Numbered from the stretch's first letter, positions 1 through 8,531 are shown. The stretch: 41,018 nucleotides of DNA from an uncultured Bacteroidota bacterium (GCA_902518355.1 CABYFY010000012.1:1-41018); one strand, 5' to 3'. Program-made: numbers and translations. Notes: generated by a model not told the origin, from the sequence alone.

Positions 1-5
1 AAAAT

Positions 6-1151
6 ATGTCTAGAATATTAATTATAGAAGATGAGCCGGCTATTAGAAGGGTTCTTGTAAAAATCCTCTCTGAAGAAGATAAATCTCATGAAATTGATGA
101 AGCTGAGAATGGAATTGAAGCTATTAATCACATCAAAATTATTTCTGATATTAAGATGCCGAAGGTAGACGGAATGGAAGTTTTAGATTTTTCTAAAAAA
201 AACACACCAGAAACTCCAATTATCATGATTTCTGGACATGGAGATTTAGAATTGGCTGTGGACTCAATGAAAAAAGGGGCATTTGACTATATTTCTAAAC
301 CACCCGATTTAAATAGGTTATTAACTACGGTCAGAAACGCTTTGGATAGAAAACAACTTGTCGTTGAAAATAAGCTGCTTAGAAAAAAAATCAGTAAGAA
401 TTTTGAAATGATTGGTAAAAGTAAAGCAATTAATGAAATCAAAAATCTCATTGATAAAGTAGCAGAAACAGACGCAAAAATATTAGTAAACGGGCCTAAT
501 GGTTCAGGAAAGGAACTTGTCGCAAAATCAATTCATAATTTAAGTAAAAGAGCCCATCAACCTTTGATTGAGGTAAATTGTGCTGCAATTCCAAGCGAAT
601 TGATAGAAAGCGAATTATTTGGACATGTGAAGGGGTCCTTTACCGGGGCAGTAAAAGATAAAGTTGGAAAATTTGAGGCAGCGCATAACGGTACAATTTT
701 TCTTGACGAAATTGGTGATATGAGTTTATCTGCACAAGCTAAAGTTTTAAGAGTTCTACAGAATAACTGTATCCAAAAAGTTGGAGGCGGAAAAGATATT
801 AAAATAGATGTTAGAGTAATTGCTGCTACAAATAAAGATTTAAAAAAGGAAATTGAAGATGGTAAATTTAGAGAAGATCTATATCACAGGTTGGCTGTTA
901 TAATTATTGATGTACCACCTTTGAATTCTAGAAAGGATGATATTCCTCTATTAATTGAGCACTTCAGTAAAAATATTGCTGACTCTCAAGGCTCTGAAGT
1001 AAAGAAATTTTCTGCAAAAGCAATTGATTTGATGAAAAAATATGATTGGTCAGGAAACGTAAGGGAACTTAGAAACGTGATTGAGAGGTTGATTATTCTT
1101 GGTGATAAAGAAATATCTCCTAAAAATGTAAAAGATTTTATAAAGATTTAA
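6..1151 (+). CDS. Sigma-54-dependent NtrC-type response regulator, shortened receiver domain
   Basis: Cytoplasmic two-component regulator that would activate sigma-54 RNA polymerase by ATP hydrolysis. An N-terminal receiver domain (about 1-110) has acidic E8/D9, phospho-acceptor D48 in DIKMP, and a K in the SKPPDL segment near 98. The AAA+ domain follows (about 135-365) with Walker A GPNGSGKE at 163-170, the sigma-54 contact loop GSFTGA at 210-215 and Walker B IFLDEIGD at 231-238. The protein ends at 381 residues just after the AAA+ lid, with no Fis-type helix-turn-helix; from memory the common flavobacterial members of this family also lack one. Compared with those relatives, about six residues are missing between the helix ending in HIK and DIKMP, removing much of the strand that carries the phospho-Asp. 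The M28 peptidase gene starts one base after the stop, so the two are probably co-transcribed. No ribosome-binding site is visible in the five bases upstream. Confidence 0.93.
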   Translation: MSRILIIEDEPAIRRVLVKILSEEDKSHEIDEAENGIEAINHIKIISDIKMPKVDGMEVLDFSKKNTPETPIIMISGHGDLELAVDSMKKGAFDYISKPPDLNRLLTTVRNALDRKQLVVENKLLRKKISKNFEMIGKSKAINEIKNLIDKVAETDAKILVNGPNGSGKELVAKSIHNLSKRAHQPLIEVNCAAIPSELIESELFGHVKGSFTGAVKDKVGKFEAAHNGTIFLDEIGDMSLSAQAKVLRVLQNNCIQKVGGGKDIKIDVRVIAATNKDLKKEIEDGKFREDLYHRLAVIIIDVPPLNSRKDDIPLLIEHFSKNIADSQGSEVKKFSAKAIDLMKKYDWSGNVRELRNVIERLIILGDKEISPKNVKDFIKI

Positions 1152-1152
1152 G

Positions 1153-2532
1153 ATGAGATACTTATTAGTTTTACTTATTTCAATTTCAACTTTTGCACAA
1201 ACCGATGAAAAAGTTTTTAGGGACATATATTCAAATTCTTTAACTCAGGGAAAAAGTTATGAGTGGTTAGACTACCTATCAAATCAAATTGGAGGAAGGT
1301 TGTCTGGTTCTCTTAATGCTGAAAGAGCTGTAAATTGGACTAAATCAGAATTGGAGCTACTAGGTTTGGATAAAGTATGGTTACAGCCTGTAATGGTTCC
1401 TAAGTGGGTTAGAGGTGCTCCTGAATTTGCATATATTGAAACTGCGCCTGGAAAAACAACTCAGGTCAATATTTGTGCATTGGGTGGTTCAATTTCAACC
1501 CCTGTGACCGGGCTTAAGGCAAATTTAATAGAAGTTAAAAGTTTTGAAGAACTAGAGAGTTTAGGAAAGGATAAAATTCAAGGTAAAATTGTTTTCTATA
1601 ATAGACCTATGGACCCCACATTAATTGACACTTTTAAGGCATATGGTGGGTGTGTAAACCAAAGATATGAAGGAGCAGTTCATGCAATTGAATACGGAGC
1701 GGTTGGTGTAATAGTTAGATCAATGAATTTAAAAATTGATGATTTACCTCACACTGGAAGTATGACTTATGGAGATATTGCTGTTAAAGATAGAATTCCT
1801 TCAGCAGCTATAAGTACTCAGCACGCGGATTTACTAAGTTCAATGTTAAAGATGGATGATGATATTCAATTCTACTTTAAACAAAATTGTAAACAAATGG
1901 ATGATGTGCTATCTCACAATGTAATTGGTGAGATAACTGGTTCTGAATTTCCAGACGAGTACATACTTGTTGGTGGACATCTGGATTCATGGGATATTGG
2001 TGATGGTTCTCACGATGATGGAGCTGGATGCGTTCAGTCAATGGATGTTCTTAGACTACTAAAGGTTTCAGGGATAACACCTAAAAGAAGTATAAGAGTA
2101 GTATTATTTATGAACGAAGAGAATGGTCTAAGAGGAGGTAAAAAATACGCAGAGGAAGCTTTCAGAAAGGGTGAAAATCACATTTTTGCACTAGAAAGTG
2201 ATGCAGGTGCATTCACCCCAAGAGGATTTTATTTTGATACTGATGAAAGTAATTATGCTCAAATACTTGGTTGGAAAGAGCTCTTTAAGCCTTATTTAAT
2301 TCATTTTTTTGAACTTGGTGGAAGTGGAGCTGATATAGGGCCCTTAAAAACACCATACAATGTGCTTAGCGGATTAAAACCTGATTCTCAAAGATATTTT
2401 GATCATCATCACTCCGCTAATGATGTATTTGAAACAATTCACAAAAGAGAACTTGAATTAGGTGCAGCAACCATGACTGCACTGGTTTATTTAATAGATA
2501 AATATGGTATCGTCAATAAAATAAAACTCTAA
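1153..2532 (+). CDS. Exported M28-family zinc aminopeptidase/carboxypeptidase (carboxypeptidase Q-like)
   Basis: Secreted metallopeptidase expected to trim peptides outside the cytoplasm. A signal peptide occupies about residues 1-15 (MRYLLVLLISISTFAQ). A PA-like insert lies around 120-240. The M28 di-zinc site is complete: H276 in GGHLDS, D288 in SHDDGAG, catalytic E322 and zinc ligand E323 in NEENGL, D350 in ESDAGA, and a His in FDHHHS at 416-421. The length of 459 residues is normal for the carboxypeptidase Q / aminopeptidase group; exact substrate cannot be read from sequence. It begins one base after the response-regulator gene and its last four bases overlap the convergent kdsA gene, leaving no room for a separate terminator. 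Confidence 0.92.
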   Translation: MRYLLVLLISISTFAQTDEKVFRDIYSNSLTQGKSYEWLDYLSNQIGGRLSGSLNAERAVNWTKSELELLGLDKVWLQPVMVPKWVRGAPEFAYIETAPGKTTQVNICALGGSISTPVTGLKANLIEVKSFEELESLGKDKIQGKIVFYNRPMDPTLIDTFKAYGGCVNQRYEGAVHAIEYGAVGVIVRSMNLKIDDLPHTGSMTYGDIAVKDRIPSAAISTQHADLLSSMLKMDDDIQFYFKQNCKQMDDVLSHNVIGEITGSEFPDEYILVGGHLDSWDIGDGSHDDGAGCVQSMDVLRLLKVSGITPKRSIRVVLFMNEENGLRGGKKYAEEAFRKGENHIFALESDAGAFTPRGFYFDTDESNYAQILGWKELFKPYLIHFFELGGSGADIGPLKTPYNVLSGLKPDSQRYFDHHHSANDVFETIHKRELELGAATMTALVYLIDKYGIVNKIKL

Positions 2533-3353
2533 GAATTAAATGAGTTTATTGTTTTTCTAATGGATACAAGACGTTCCAAAATTTCTTCTAGTTTATCAAT
2601 TGGAAGCATATTTTTTCCGTCACTTAGTGCACTTTTTGGATTATAATGGGTTTCTATAAATAACCCATCTACTCTGTTAACGACACCAGCTCTAGCAATT
2701 GTTTCAATCATACTTGGCAAACCACCTGTGACTCCAGAAGTTTGATTTGGCTTTTGTAATGAGTGAGTTACATCTAGCACAGTGGTTGCATAAGATTTCA
2801 TAGTTGGTATCCCTCTAAAATCAACTATTAAATCCTGGTAGCCAAACATAGTCCCCCTATCGGTTATCATGACATCTTGATTTCCTGATTCAATAATTTT
2901 GTTCACTGCAAATTGCATACTTTCAGGACTCATAAATTGTCCTTTTTTAAGATTTATTACCTTATTTGTCTTTGCTGCAGCTACTAATAAATCCGTCTGT
3001 CTTACTAAAAATGCTGGTATTTGAAGAATATCAACATATTTAGCAGCATTATTAGCATCATTTACATCATGAATATCAGTGATGACAGGTACATTAAAAT
3101 GATCTCCTATTTTTTTTAGGATACTTAATGCTTTTTCATCGCCTATTCCTGTAAAACTATCTATCCTACTTCTGTTTGCTTTTTTGAAACTTCCTTTAAA
3201 TATGTAAGGTATATTGAGTTTGTCAGTAATTTCAATGGTTCTCTCAGCTATTTGTAAAGCCATTTCTTCACTCTCAATTGCACATGGTCCAGCAATCAGA
3301 AAGAAATTATTAGAGTCAAGAAATTTTATATTTGGTATTGCTTTCAAATCCAT
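2529..3353 (-). CDS. kdsA: 3-deoxy-8-phosphooctulonate (KDO-8-P) synthase
   Basis: Condenses phosphoenolpyruvate with arabinose 5-phosphate to KDO-8-phosphate, the first committed step to the KDO of lipopolysaccharide; cytoplasmic. At 274 residues it matches the family. Motifs include IAGPCAIES near 20-28, KGSFKKANRS near 53-62 and ITDIHD near 91-96. The metal-dependent subclass is indicated by C24 in the GPC motif (where the metal-free E. coli type has Asn), together with H197, E234 and D245 (ETHYNP, LSDG), which correspond to the Cys/His/Glu/Asp ligands of the Aquifex enzyme. The gene is convergent with the M28 peptidase and overlaps it by four bases. A TAAATTTG box 15 bases upstream of the ATG is a probable -7 promoter element with a very short leader. 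Confidence 0.96.
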   Translation of the reverse strand: MDLKAIPNIKFLDSNNFFLIAGPCAIESEEMALQIAERTIEITDKLNIPYIFKGSFKKANRSRIDSFTGIGDEKALSILKKIGDHFNVPVITDIHDVNDANNAAKYVDILQIPAFLVRQTDLLVAAAKTNKVINLKKGQFMSPESMQFAVNKIIESGNQDVMITDRGTMFGYQDLIVDFRGIPTMKSYATTVLDVTHSLQKPNQTSGVTGGLPSMIETIARAGVVNRVDGLFIETHYNPKSALSDGKNMLPIDKLEEILERLVSIRKTINSFNS

Positions 3354-3367
3354 AATCTCAATTTTTA

Positions 3368-3375
3368 CAAATTTA
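3368..3375 (-). promoter_or_regulatory. Bacteroidetes -7 box (TAAATTTG) for kdsA
   Basis: Matches TAnnTTTG exactly on the minus strand, ending 14 bases before the kdsA ATG. No clear TTG at the -33 position, so support rests on the -7 match and placement. Confidence 0.5.
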
Positions 3376-3665
3376 TCACATATTATTCTAAATCATTGTA
3401 ATGTTTTTAGTTAATAATTTCTAAAAATCAATTTTTAGAGATAATCAAGTTTGGTATGCCTCTTGTTTTTAAGGTAGAACACAGAAATTATGTTTTTTAT
3501 CAAATTAAAGCTAATATCATCTGACTTTAGAGCCTTTTTTAGAAGTTGGCTAATTTTTATATTTTTCTATTATTCTTCTCTGTTAAATCTTCAATAATTG
3601 ATTTAAATCATTGTAGAATTCTCAATTTTTTAAGAAATTTTTAACAATTTGGCATATATTTTGTG

Positions 3666-3673
3666 TAATTTTG
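3666..3673 (+). promoter_or_regulatory. Bacteroidetes -7 box (TAATTTTG) for proteorhodopsin
   Basis: Matches TAnnTTTG exactly, ending 29 bases before the proteorhodopsin ATG, predicting a leader of roughly 20-25 bases. The nearest TTG (3649-3651) is only 14 bases upstream, shorter than the usual 17-23, so the -33 element is uncertain. Confidence 0.5.
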
Positions 3674-3702
3674 GTGTATAACAAATTAAACACTATATAA
3701 TT

Positions 3703-4425
3703 ATGGAAATGTTAAATTTTATTTTAGCCGGAACAATTGAGCCTGGTGATTTCACTGGATTCACGTTCTTTATCGGCTCTGTTTCTATGTTAGCAGCAAC
3801 TGTGTGGTTTTTAATGCAACACGGTCAAGTTGACAAGAAATTTAAAGATTCAATGCTTGTTGCAGCACTTATTACTGGTATTGCTGCTGTGCATTATTTT
3901 TACATGAGAGAACAATGGACAGCTGGTTTAGGCTCTCCAACTGAATTAAGGTACATCGATTGGATTCTTACTGTACCATTAATGGTAGTTGAATTTGCTC
4001 TCTTAACAGGTGTAGGAATGAGAAAATTATTCTGGGCATCAGTTATAATGTTAGTAACTGGTTACTTCGGTGAATCAGGTGTAACAGGAGTGTTAGACGC
4101 TCAAACTTGGGGTGCTATCTCAGGTCTTGCTTACTTCTGGATGGCATATGAAGTTGGATGTTTATCTATCTTCGGAGGTCCTTCTGGTGCAGTAGGTAAT
4201 GCACTTACTAGTGGTTCTGGAAAAATTCCAGAAGCTGGTAGAATGTTACAATGGTTTGTACTTGTTGGTTGGGCTATTTATCCTATTGGATATATGGCTG
4301 GAACTGAAGGTTGGTACTCTTTCGTAGCTATCGATGAAGGTGCTATGAATATCATTTACAACATAGGTGATGCTATTAACAAAATTGGTTTCGGTATGGC
4401 CGTATGGTATGCTGCTAAGAGCTAA
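3703..4425 (+). CDS. Proteorhodopsin, green-tuned proton pump
   Basis: Retinal-binding seven-helix inner-membrane protein that exports protons in light. At 240 residues it is typical of flavobacterial proteorhodopsins. Key positions are visible: H64 (partner of the acceptor Asp), R83, proton acceptor D86, T90 and proton donor E97 in helix C (a DTE motif, thus H+ rather than Na+ or Cl- pumping), and Schiff-base lysine K227 in DAINKIG of helix G. The spectral tuning site, equivalent to residue 105 of SAR86 proteorhodopsin, is M94; Met or Leu here is known to give green absorption and Gln blue. The start ATG fits the family; a second ATG lies two codons downstream. A strong terminator follows, then blh 84 bases after the stop, giving the common proteorhodopsin-blh pairing. 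Confidence 0.98.
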   Translation: MEMLNFILAGTIEPGDFTGFTFFIGSVSMLAATVWFLMQHGQVDKKFKDSMLVAALITGIAAVHYFYMREQWTAGLGSPTELRYIDWILTVPLMVVEFALLTGVGMRKLFWASVIMLVTGYFGESGVTGVLDAQTWGAISGLAYFWMAYEVGCLSIFGGPSGAVGNALTSGSGKIPEAGRMLQWFVLVGWAIYPIGYMAGTEGWYSFVAIDEGAMNIIYNIGDAINKIGFGMAVWYAAKS

Positions 4426-4450
4426 TTTTAGTTAATTATTAACTAATAAG

Positions 4451-4484
4451 AAAAGGTGAAGATTAATCTTCACCTTTTTTTTTT
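4451..4484 (+). terminator. Strong intrinsic terminator between proteorhodopsin and blh
   Basis: Perfect 12-base-pair inverted repeat: AAAAGGTGAAGA at 4451-4462, TTAA loop, TCTTCACCTTTT at 4467-4478, followed by continuous T to 4484. It ends 25 bases before the blh start codon. No TAnnTTTG box lies between it and blh, so blh would depend on read-through or an unrecognised promoter. Confidence 0.9.
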
Positions 4485-4509
4485 ATATTTATTTTAAATA
4501 AACTAACCA

Positions 4510-5373
4510 ATGGATGTCGTCGTTAAATCAAAACTTGCAGGATTAATTCTTGCTCTCTCAATTATTTTTTTTGGACTAGAGAGTTCCTATTCAATTCTTT
4601 TATTTCTTATTGTTATGTTATCAATTGGAATCCCTCATGGATCGGTTGATCATATAATTGCTTTTATTAATCCTAAAGCAAGAAAATTTGACAGCAAGCT
4701 TATATTTTATACTACCTATCTTTCTTTGATTATTTTTAATATCATTATCTGGGTATTATCACCTTTTCTAGGATTATTAGTTTTTCTAATTATATCCTGT
4801 TATCATTTTGGTGAAACACAGGTGATTGGTTACAATCCAACAGATAATAAGATTTTAAATTTTGTAATTGGTGCAAATATTTTATTGTCTTTATTCCTAA
4901 ATAATATTGTGGAATTACAAGAGATTTTATATATCATTCCACAGTTTGCAACACTTGATTTATCGGCTTTTGATAGTGTTTTCTTCCTACTTATTTCTGT
5001 TGGTATTTTAATGTTATCAATTGTAAATTTTGATATTAAAAGAAAGGTTCCGCTTTACGCAGAAATAACCATACTTTACATGGTCTTTTTCCATACTGAT
5101 TTATTAACCTCTTTTGCTTTATACTTTGGTTTTTGTCATTCATTGCCTATGCTTATGCTAGAGTTTAAGGAATTTAAGACTGAAAATTTCATAAAATTCT
5201 ATTTAAAAACCTTACCATTCACAATACTTTCAATTTTTTTTGGTTTCCTATTATATCAATTTAACAATGATTTACTGACTAGTGATAATTTAATATTATT
5301 TGTTTTTATTGTTATTTCAAGTTTAACCCTTCCTCATGTTTTCATAATGAAGGATTTCGTTAAGGATAAATAA
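4510..5373 (+). CDS. blh: Brp/Blh-family beta-carotene 15,15'-dioxygenase
   Basis: Inner-membrane enzyme that cleaves beta-carotene into two retinals, the chromophore of the neighbouring proteorhodopsin. The 287-residue protein is almost entirely hydrophobic helices (about seven or eight). Conserved His-containing motifs are GIPHGSVDH (H43, H48), CYHFGE (H99), FCHSLP (H210) and LPHVF (H275). The characterised marine 66A03 enzyme uses H21, H78, H188 and H192 as proposed iron ligands; H43, H99 and H210 plausibly match the first three, but the HxxxH pair reads HSLPM here, with Met at position 214. This may be a normal flavobacterial variant. It is separated from proteorhodopsin by a terminator. 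Its start has no visible Shine-Dalgarno. The next gene begins 11 bases after its stop. Confidence 0.93.
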   Translation: MDVVVKSKLAGLILALSIIFFGLESSYSILLFLIVMLSIGIPHGSVDHIIAFINPKARKFDSKLIFYTTYLSLIIFNIIIWVLSPFLGLLVFLIISCYHFGETQVIGYNPTDNKILNFVIGANILLSLFLNNIVELQEILYIIPQFATLDLSAFDSVFFLLISVGILMLSIVNFDIKRKVPLYAEITILYMVFFHTDLLTSFALYFGFCHSLPMLMLEFKEFKTENFIKFYLKTLPFTILSIFFGFLLYQFNNDLLTSDNLILFVFIVISSLTLPHVFIMKDFVKDK

Positions 5374-5384
5374 AAATTCGTTTA

Positions 5385-6356
5385 ATGGTTTCAATCGAAA
5401 CTTATAAAGACAGTTACAAAGCTGATTGGAATAACTTTGTGGATTCCTCTAAAAACTCAACTTTTCTGTTTAATAGAGATTTTATGGACTATCATTCAGA
5501 TAGATTTGAAGACTTTTCTTTGATGGTATATGAAAAATCTGAACTTATTGCTCTCTTACCTTTAAACATTATTGAAAATAAAGTTTACTCTCATCAAGGC
5601 CTTTCTTATGGTGGATTAATTGTAAAGAATAATATTAAATTTCAAAAATTTTTAAAATTGTTTATTCAAATACTTAAATACTTGAATAAGAAATCAGTAG
5701 ATAAGCTTTTTATCAAACAGATTCCTTTGATTTATAATTCAAATTTTAATGGTGAATTAGATTACTTATCGTTTATGACCGGGTGTAATATTTACAGAAG
5801 AGATATTATCTCAGTGATTGACATGCAAAACAGCTTTAAAATTTCTAAGGATAGAATTCAAGGCTATAAGAGAGGTTTAAAAAATAATTTAGAAATTAGA
5901 GAAGTAGATTGTTTTGACGAATTTTGGAATTACATACTAATCCCAACATTGTCTAAAAGACATTCAGTAAAGCCCGTACATAATTTGGATGAAATAAACC
6001 AATTGGGAAGTAATTTCAATAATAATATTAAACAGTTTAATGTGTATCATAAAAATCAAATTGTTGCTGGAGCTACAATTTTTCAAACAAAGAATGTTGC
6101 TCATGTTCAATATATCGGATCAACACCTGAAAAAAACACTCTTGGATCATTAGATTTTCTTTTTCACAAACTGATAAAGGAAATTTATGTAAATCACAGG
6201 TATTTTGACTTTGGAAATTCGCATGAGAATGGAGGGATGCAAATTAATCAAGGATTGAATTATTGGAAAGAAGGTTTTGGAGCGAGATCTTTAACCCATG
6301 ACTTTTATGAAATTGAAACCTCCAATTTCAAAAAATTAGATAGTATTCTTTCATAA
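5385..6356 (+). CDS. FemAB/BioF2-like GNAT-fold acyltransferase, glycan cluster
   Basis: Probable cytoplasmic acyl- or aminoacyl-type transferase of the FemAB/Acetyltransf_6 group, often found in polysaccharide loci of Bacteroidetes. The 323-residue protein shows a first GNAT-like half with FLFNRDFMDYHSDRF near 28-42 and ALLPLN, then a GLSYGGL motif, and a second half with YHKNQIVAGATIF and FDFGNSHENGG near the C-terminus, typical of this group. No signal peptide. It lies 11 bases downstream of blh on the same strand and ends three bases from the convergent flippase gene. The substrate is not identifiable; role in modifying a surface glycan or precursor is inferred from neighbours. Confidence 0.72.
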   Translation: MVSIETYKDSYKADWNNFVDSSKNSTFLFNRDFMDYHSDRFEDFSLMVYEKSELIALLPLNIIENKVYSHQGLSYGGLIVKNNIKFQKFLKLFIQILKYLNKKSVDKLFIKQIPLIYNSNFNGELDYLSFMTGCNIYRRDIISVIDMQNSFKISKDRIQGYKRGLKNNLEIREVDCFDEFWNYILIPTLSKRHSVKPVHNLDEINQLGSNFNNNIKQFNVYHKNQIVAGATIFQTKNVAHVQYIGSTPEKNTLGSLDFLFHKLIKEIYVNHRYFDFGNSHENGGMQINQGLNYWKEGFGARSLTHDFYEIETSNFKKLDSILS

Positions 6357-6359
6357 TCA

Positions 6360-7610
6360 TTAATCTTTCACCCAAAGCAATTTTCTAAAATAAATATTGA
6401 GTAAGCTAAAATGTACTATGTATGTCAAAAAGTATGCAATAGAAACGCCAACAAAACCATATTTTCCAATAAATATATAGGTTAAAATAACAAAGATTGT
6501 TGACCATTCAATTTGAAAAAATATGAAGCTTTTAGTATCTGCTTTTGCAATCATTATATTGCCTAGTACCCAACAATTTATCTTTATAATATCACCCAGA
6601 AGATGAAAGAAAATAATTGAATTTATTAAAATAAATTCTTTAGATAATAATATATTAATTATTAAGTCCTTAGTCAGATAAACACCAAAAGTTATTATTA
6701 TAATAATCGGGATTACGACCTTCCATATTTTAAAAACCTCAAATTTTAATTCATTATCATTTAATTTTGAGAATGTTGGTATTAAATAAAATTTAAAGGT
6801 TGTAATCAAAAACAAGAGATATATTGCGGAAATTCGCCACATGGCCTCCCAAGAACCAGCATAGTCAGAACCAAACTCATCAAATATATAATCTCTTACA
6901 ATAAAAGTTGAAACGATTAAACAAGTTGGCCCTATTACAGCCATAACCGAAAAACTTGAAAGTTTTTTTAAATTTTCTTTTATAAACTTTTTAAATATCC
7001 AATTTATCTCAAAAGGCTTATAGATTACAAAAAATAAAATGTTTATTAATAGAGAAAAAATCTGATTAATCGCAAGAGCATAGAAAGCACCAATAACTTC
7101 CATTTTTAAAACCAAAAAGACAAGTATAATTGCGGAAGCTATATTTGAAAAAATATTAATCCATACGTACAGTTTAATTTTATTAAGTCCATTATATATT
7201 GACAAAAAACATGTATGAATTGAGGCAGATGTAATTGATAATGCTAATATTAAAAAGTAAAAATTTTCACTAAAATTAATTTGAAGAAAATTGCCAATAT
7301 TATTTTTAAAAATTAAAATAAGAGAAGAGAAAATTAGTGCACTGAATAGATTGATCTTAAAACTAGTTCCAATTATATTGCTTAGCTTCAGTTTATCATT
7401 TTCATATTCTGAAACATATTTTACAATACCATTTTCAATTCCAAATGAACCAATAGTGTTTCCGAGTCTTAAAAAATCTTTTAGCTGACCCATTAAAAAC
7501 ATTCCATTTGTACCAAGGTATACTGCAACAATTTTTGTTGAAATTAATCTTGCTAATAAGCTAATTGCTGTACTTATTCCAGATAAAAATGAGGTTTTAA
7601 TAAAGTTCAT
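6360..7610 (-). CDS. Wzx-like O-antigen/polysaccharide flippase
   Basis: Inner-membrane transporter of the polysaccharide (MOP/MVF) superfamily, expected to flip undecaprenyl-linked oligosaccharide to the periplasm. The 416-residue protein has about twelve hydrophobic segments and a start resembling WzxE: a helix 1 with repeated small residues, then KIVAVYLGTNGMFLMGQ and SFGIENGIVKYVSEYEND around 30-75. It is the last gene of the minus-strand run GT4-sulfotransferase-flippase, starting three bases after the sulfotransferase stop. Its convergent neighbour ends three bases away, with no obvious terminator. Base composition is very AT-rich, as in the whole cluster. Confidence 0.88.
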   Translation of the reverse strand: MNFIKTSFLSGISTAISLLARLISTKIVAVYLGTNGMFLMGQLKDFLRLGNTIGSFGIENGIVKYVSEYENDKLKLSNIIGTSFKINLFSALIFSSLILIFKNNIGNFLQINFSENFYFLILALSITSASIHTCFLSIYNGLNKIKLYVWINIFSNIASAIILVFLVLKMEVIGAFYALAINQIFSLLINILFFVIYKPFEINWIFKKFIKENLKKLSSFSVMAVIGPTCLIVSTFIVRDYIFDEFGSDYAGSWEAMWRISAIYLLFLITTFKFYLIPTFSKLNDNELKFEVFKIWKVVIPIIIIITFGVYLTKDLIINILLSKEFILINSIIFFHLLGDIIKINCWVLGNIMIAKADTKSFIFFQIEWSTIFVILTYIFIGKYGFVGVSIAYFLTYIVHFSLLNIYFRKLLWVKD

Positions 7611-7613
7611 GGA

Positions 7614-8531
7614 TTATAATTTAAAGTCTTCCCATTCGGAAAAATCATATTTAAATGTTTCTCTTAATAATTTTACGTCCTCTTGGTAAACGTTACTTAA
7701 TATTTCTCTGTTTTCAAATGTAATTTTATTATTTTTTGATTCAACAGCTATCCAGTTTTGTAATGTATACTTCAATAGACCTTTTATTTTTTCTCTAATT
7801 TTTTTCGGTAATACATATTTTACAATTTTAGTGCATTTTGTCTTTCCCACAGATGATTTTCTTAGAAAATGGTAAATAAATGGAAAAATAATTTTCTTAG
7901 ATTTATTTGATCTTATGAATTTTAAATTATCCACTTTTTCCACACCTAAAAATTCATAGCAACTATTTAATGTTTTTAATCTATCACTAATCAATTGTTC
8001 AAAAGTTATAATTTTAATATTCTTTTTTCCAAAATTTTTTATGAATCTAGTAATCCATTTATTATAGAGTCCAAATTGATAGTATTGTTTTGGGTAATCA
8101 TCATATTCACTAAAATTTGCCCAATCATCCTCATTAATAACTTGATTTACATCTTTTTTCTCTAATCCCAAACCTTTTAACCAATTAACATGTGAAACGT
8201 ATCTGTCAACTGGATTTCTAAGTACAAAAATAAATTTTGGAGAATACTCAAAATTTGCTTTGATATTGCTAATAAAGCTATCATAGTACATATATGAAGT
8301 AGTTGATTCCCCCTTAATTTTTCTGTTTTTTTCAAATAAATTAGCATATCTCGATACCTCAAATAATTTAAATTGACGAAATAATTTATTGTTCCAATAA
8401 ACAGGTTCTTTCTCCTTGGACATCGAAATATCATGATGCGTGCTCAATAAATCATGCAAGGTTGTAGTCCCAGATTTTGCAGCACCTGGGACAAAAAAAT
8501 CCGGCTTGAAGTGTTCTATTTTGTTTTCCAA
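7614..8531 (-). CDS. PAPS-dependent sulfotransferase (heparan-sulfate-type fold)
   Basis: Transfers sulfate from 3'-phosphoadenylyl sulfate to a hydroxyl, probably on a surface glycan. The 305-residue protein has the 5'-phosphosulfate-binding loop GAAKSGTTTL at 16-25 and the 3'-phosphate-binding segment FIFVLRNPVDRYVSH at 101-115, with R105 and S113 in the expected positions. No signal peptide or membrane segment, so cytoplasmic action before export is likely. Its first 16 bases overlap the 3' end of the upstream glycosyltransferase, and the flippase follows directly. The acceptor is unknown; the context suggests the lipid-linked repeat unit or its sugars. Sulfated surface polysaccharides suit a marine organism. 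Confidence 0.88.
   Translation of the reverse strand: MENKIEHFKPDFFVPGAAKSGTTTLHDLLSTHHDISMSKEKEPVYWNNKLFRQFKLFEVSRYANLFEKNRKIKGESTTSYMYYDSFISNIKANFEYSPKFIFVLRNPVDRYVSHVNWLKGLGLEKKDVNQVINEDDWANFSEYDDYPKQYYQFGLYNKWITRFIKNFGKKNIKIITFEQLISDRLKTLNSCYEFLGVEKVDNLKFIRSNKSKKIIFPFIYHFLRKSSVGKTKCTKIVKYVLPKKIREKIKGLLKYTLQNWIAVESKNNKITFENREILSNVYQEDVKLLRETFKYDFSEWEDFKL

Larger units (their letters stand above)
3354..3702. promoter_or_regulatory. Intergenic region between divergent kdsA and proteorhodopsin
   Basis: 349 bases without a credible gene, very AT-rich. It holds the kdsA -7 box (minus strand, 3368-3375), the probable proteorhodopsin -7 box (3666-3673), a perfect 12-base palindrome TGATTTAAATCA at 3599-3610, and a 12-base direct repeat TAAATCATTGTA at 3389-3400 and 3604-3615, the second copy overlapping the palindrome. 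One repeat copy lies just upstream of each promoter. Whether these are operators is inference. No other conserved element was seen. Confidence 0.6.

Noticed and set aside
8177-8434. 85-codon minus-strand open frame
   Set aside because: It is an alternate frame of the sulfotransferase gene with no recognisable features.
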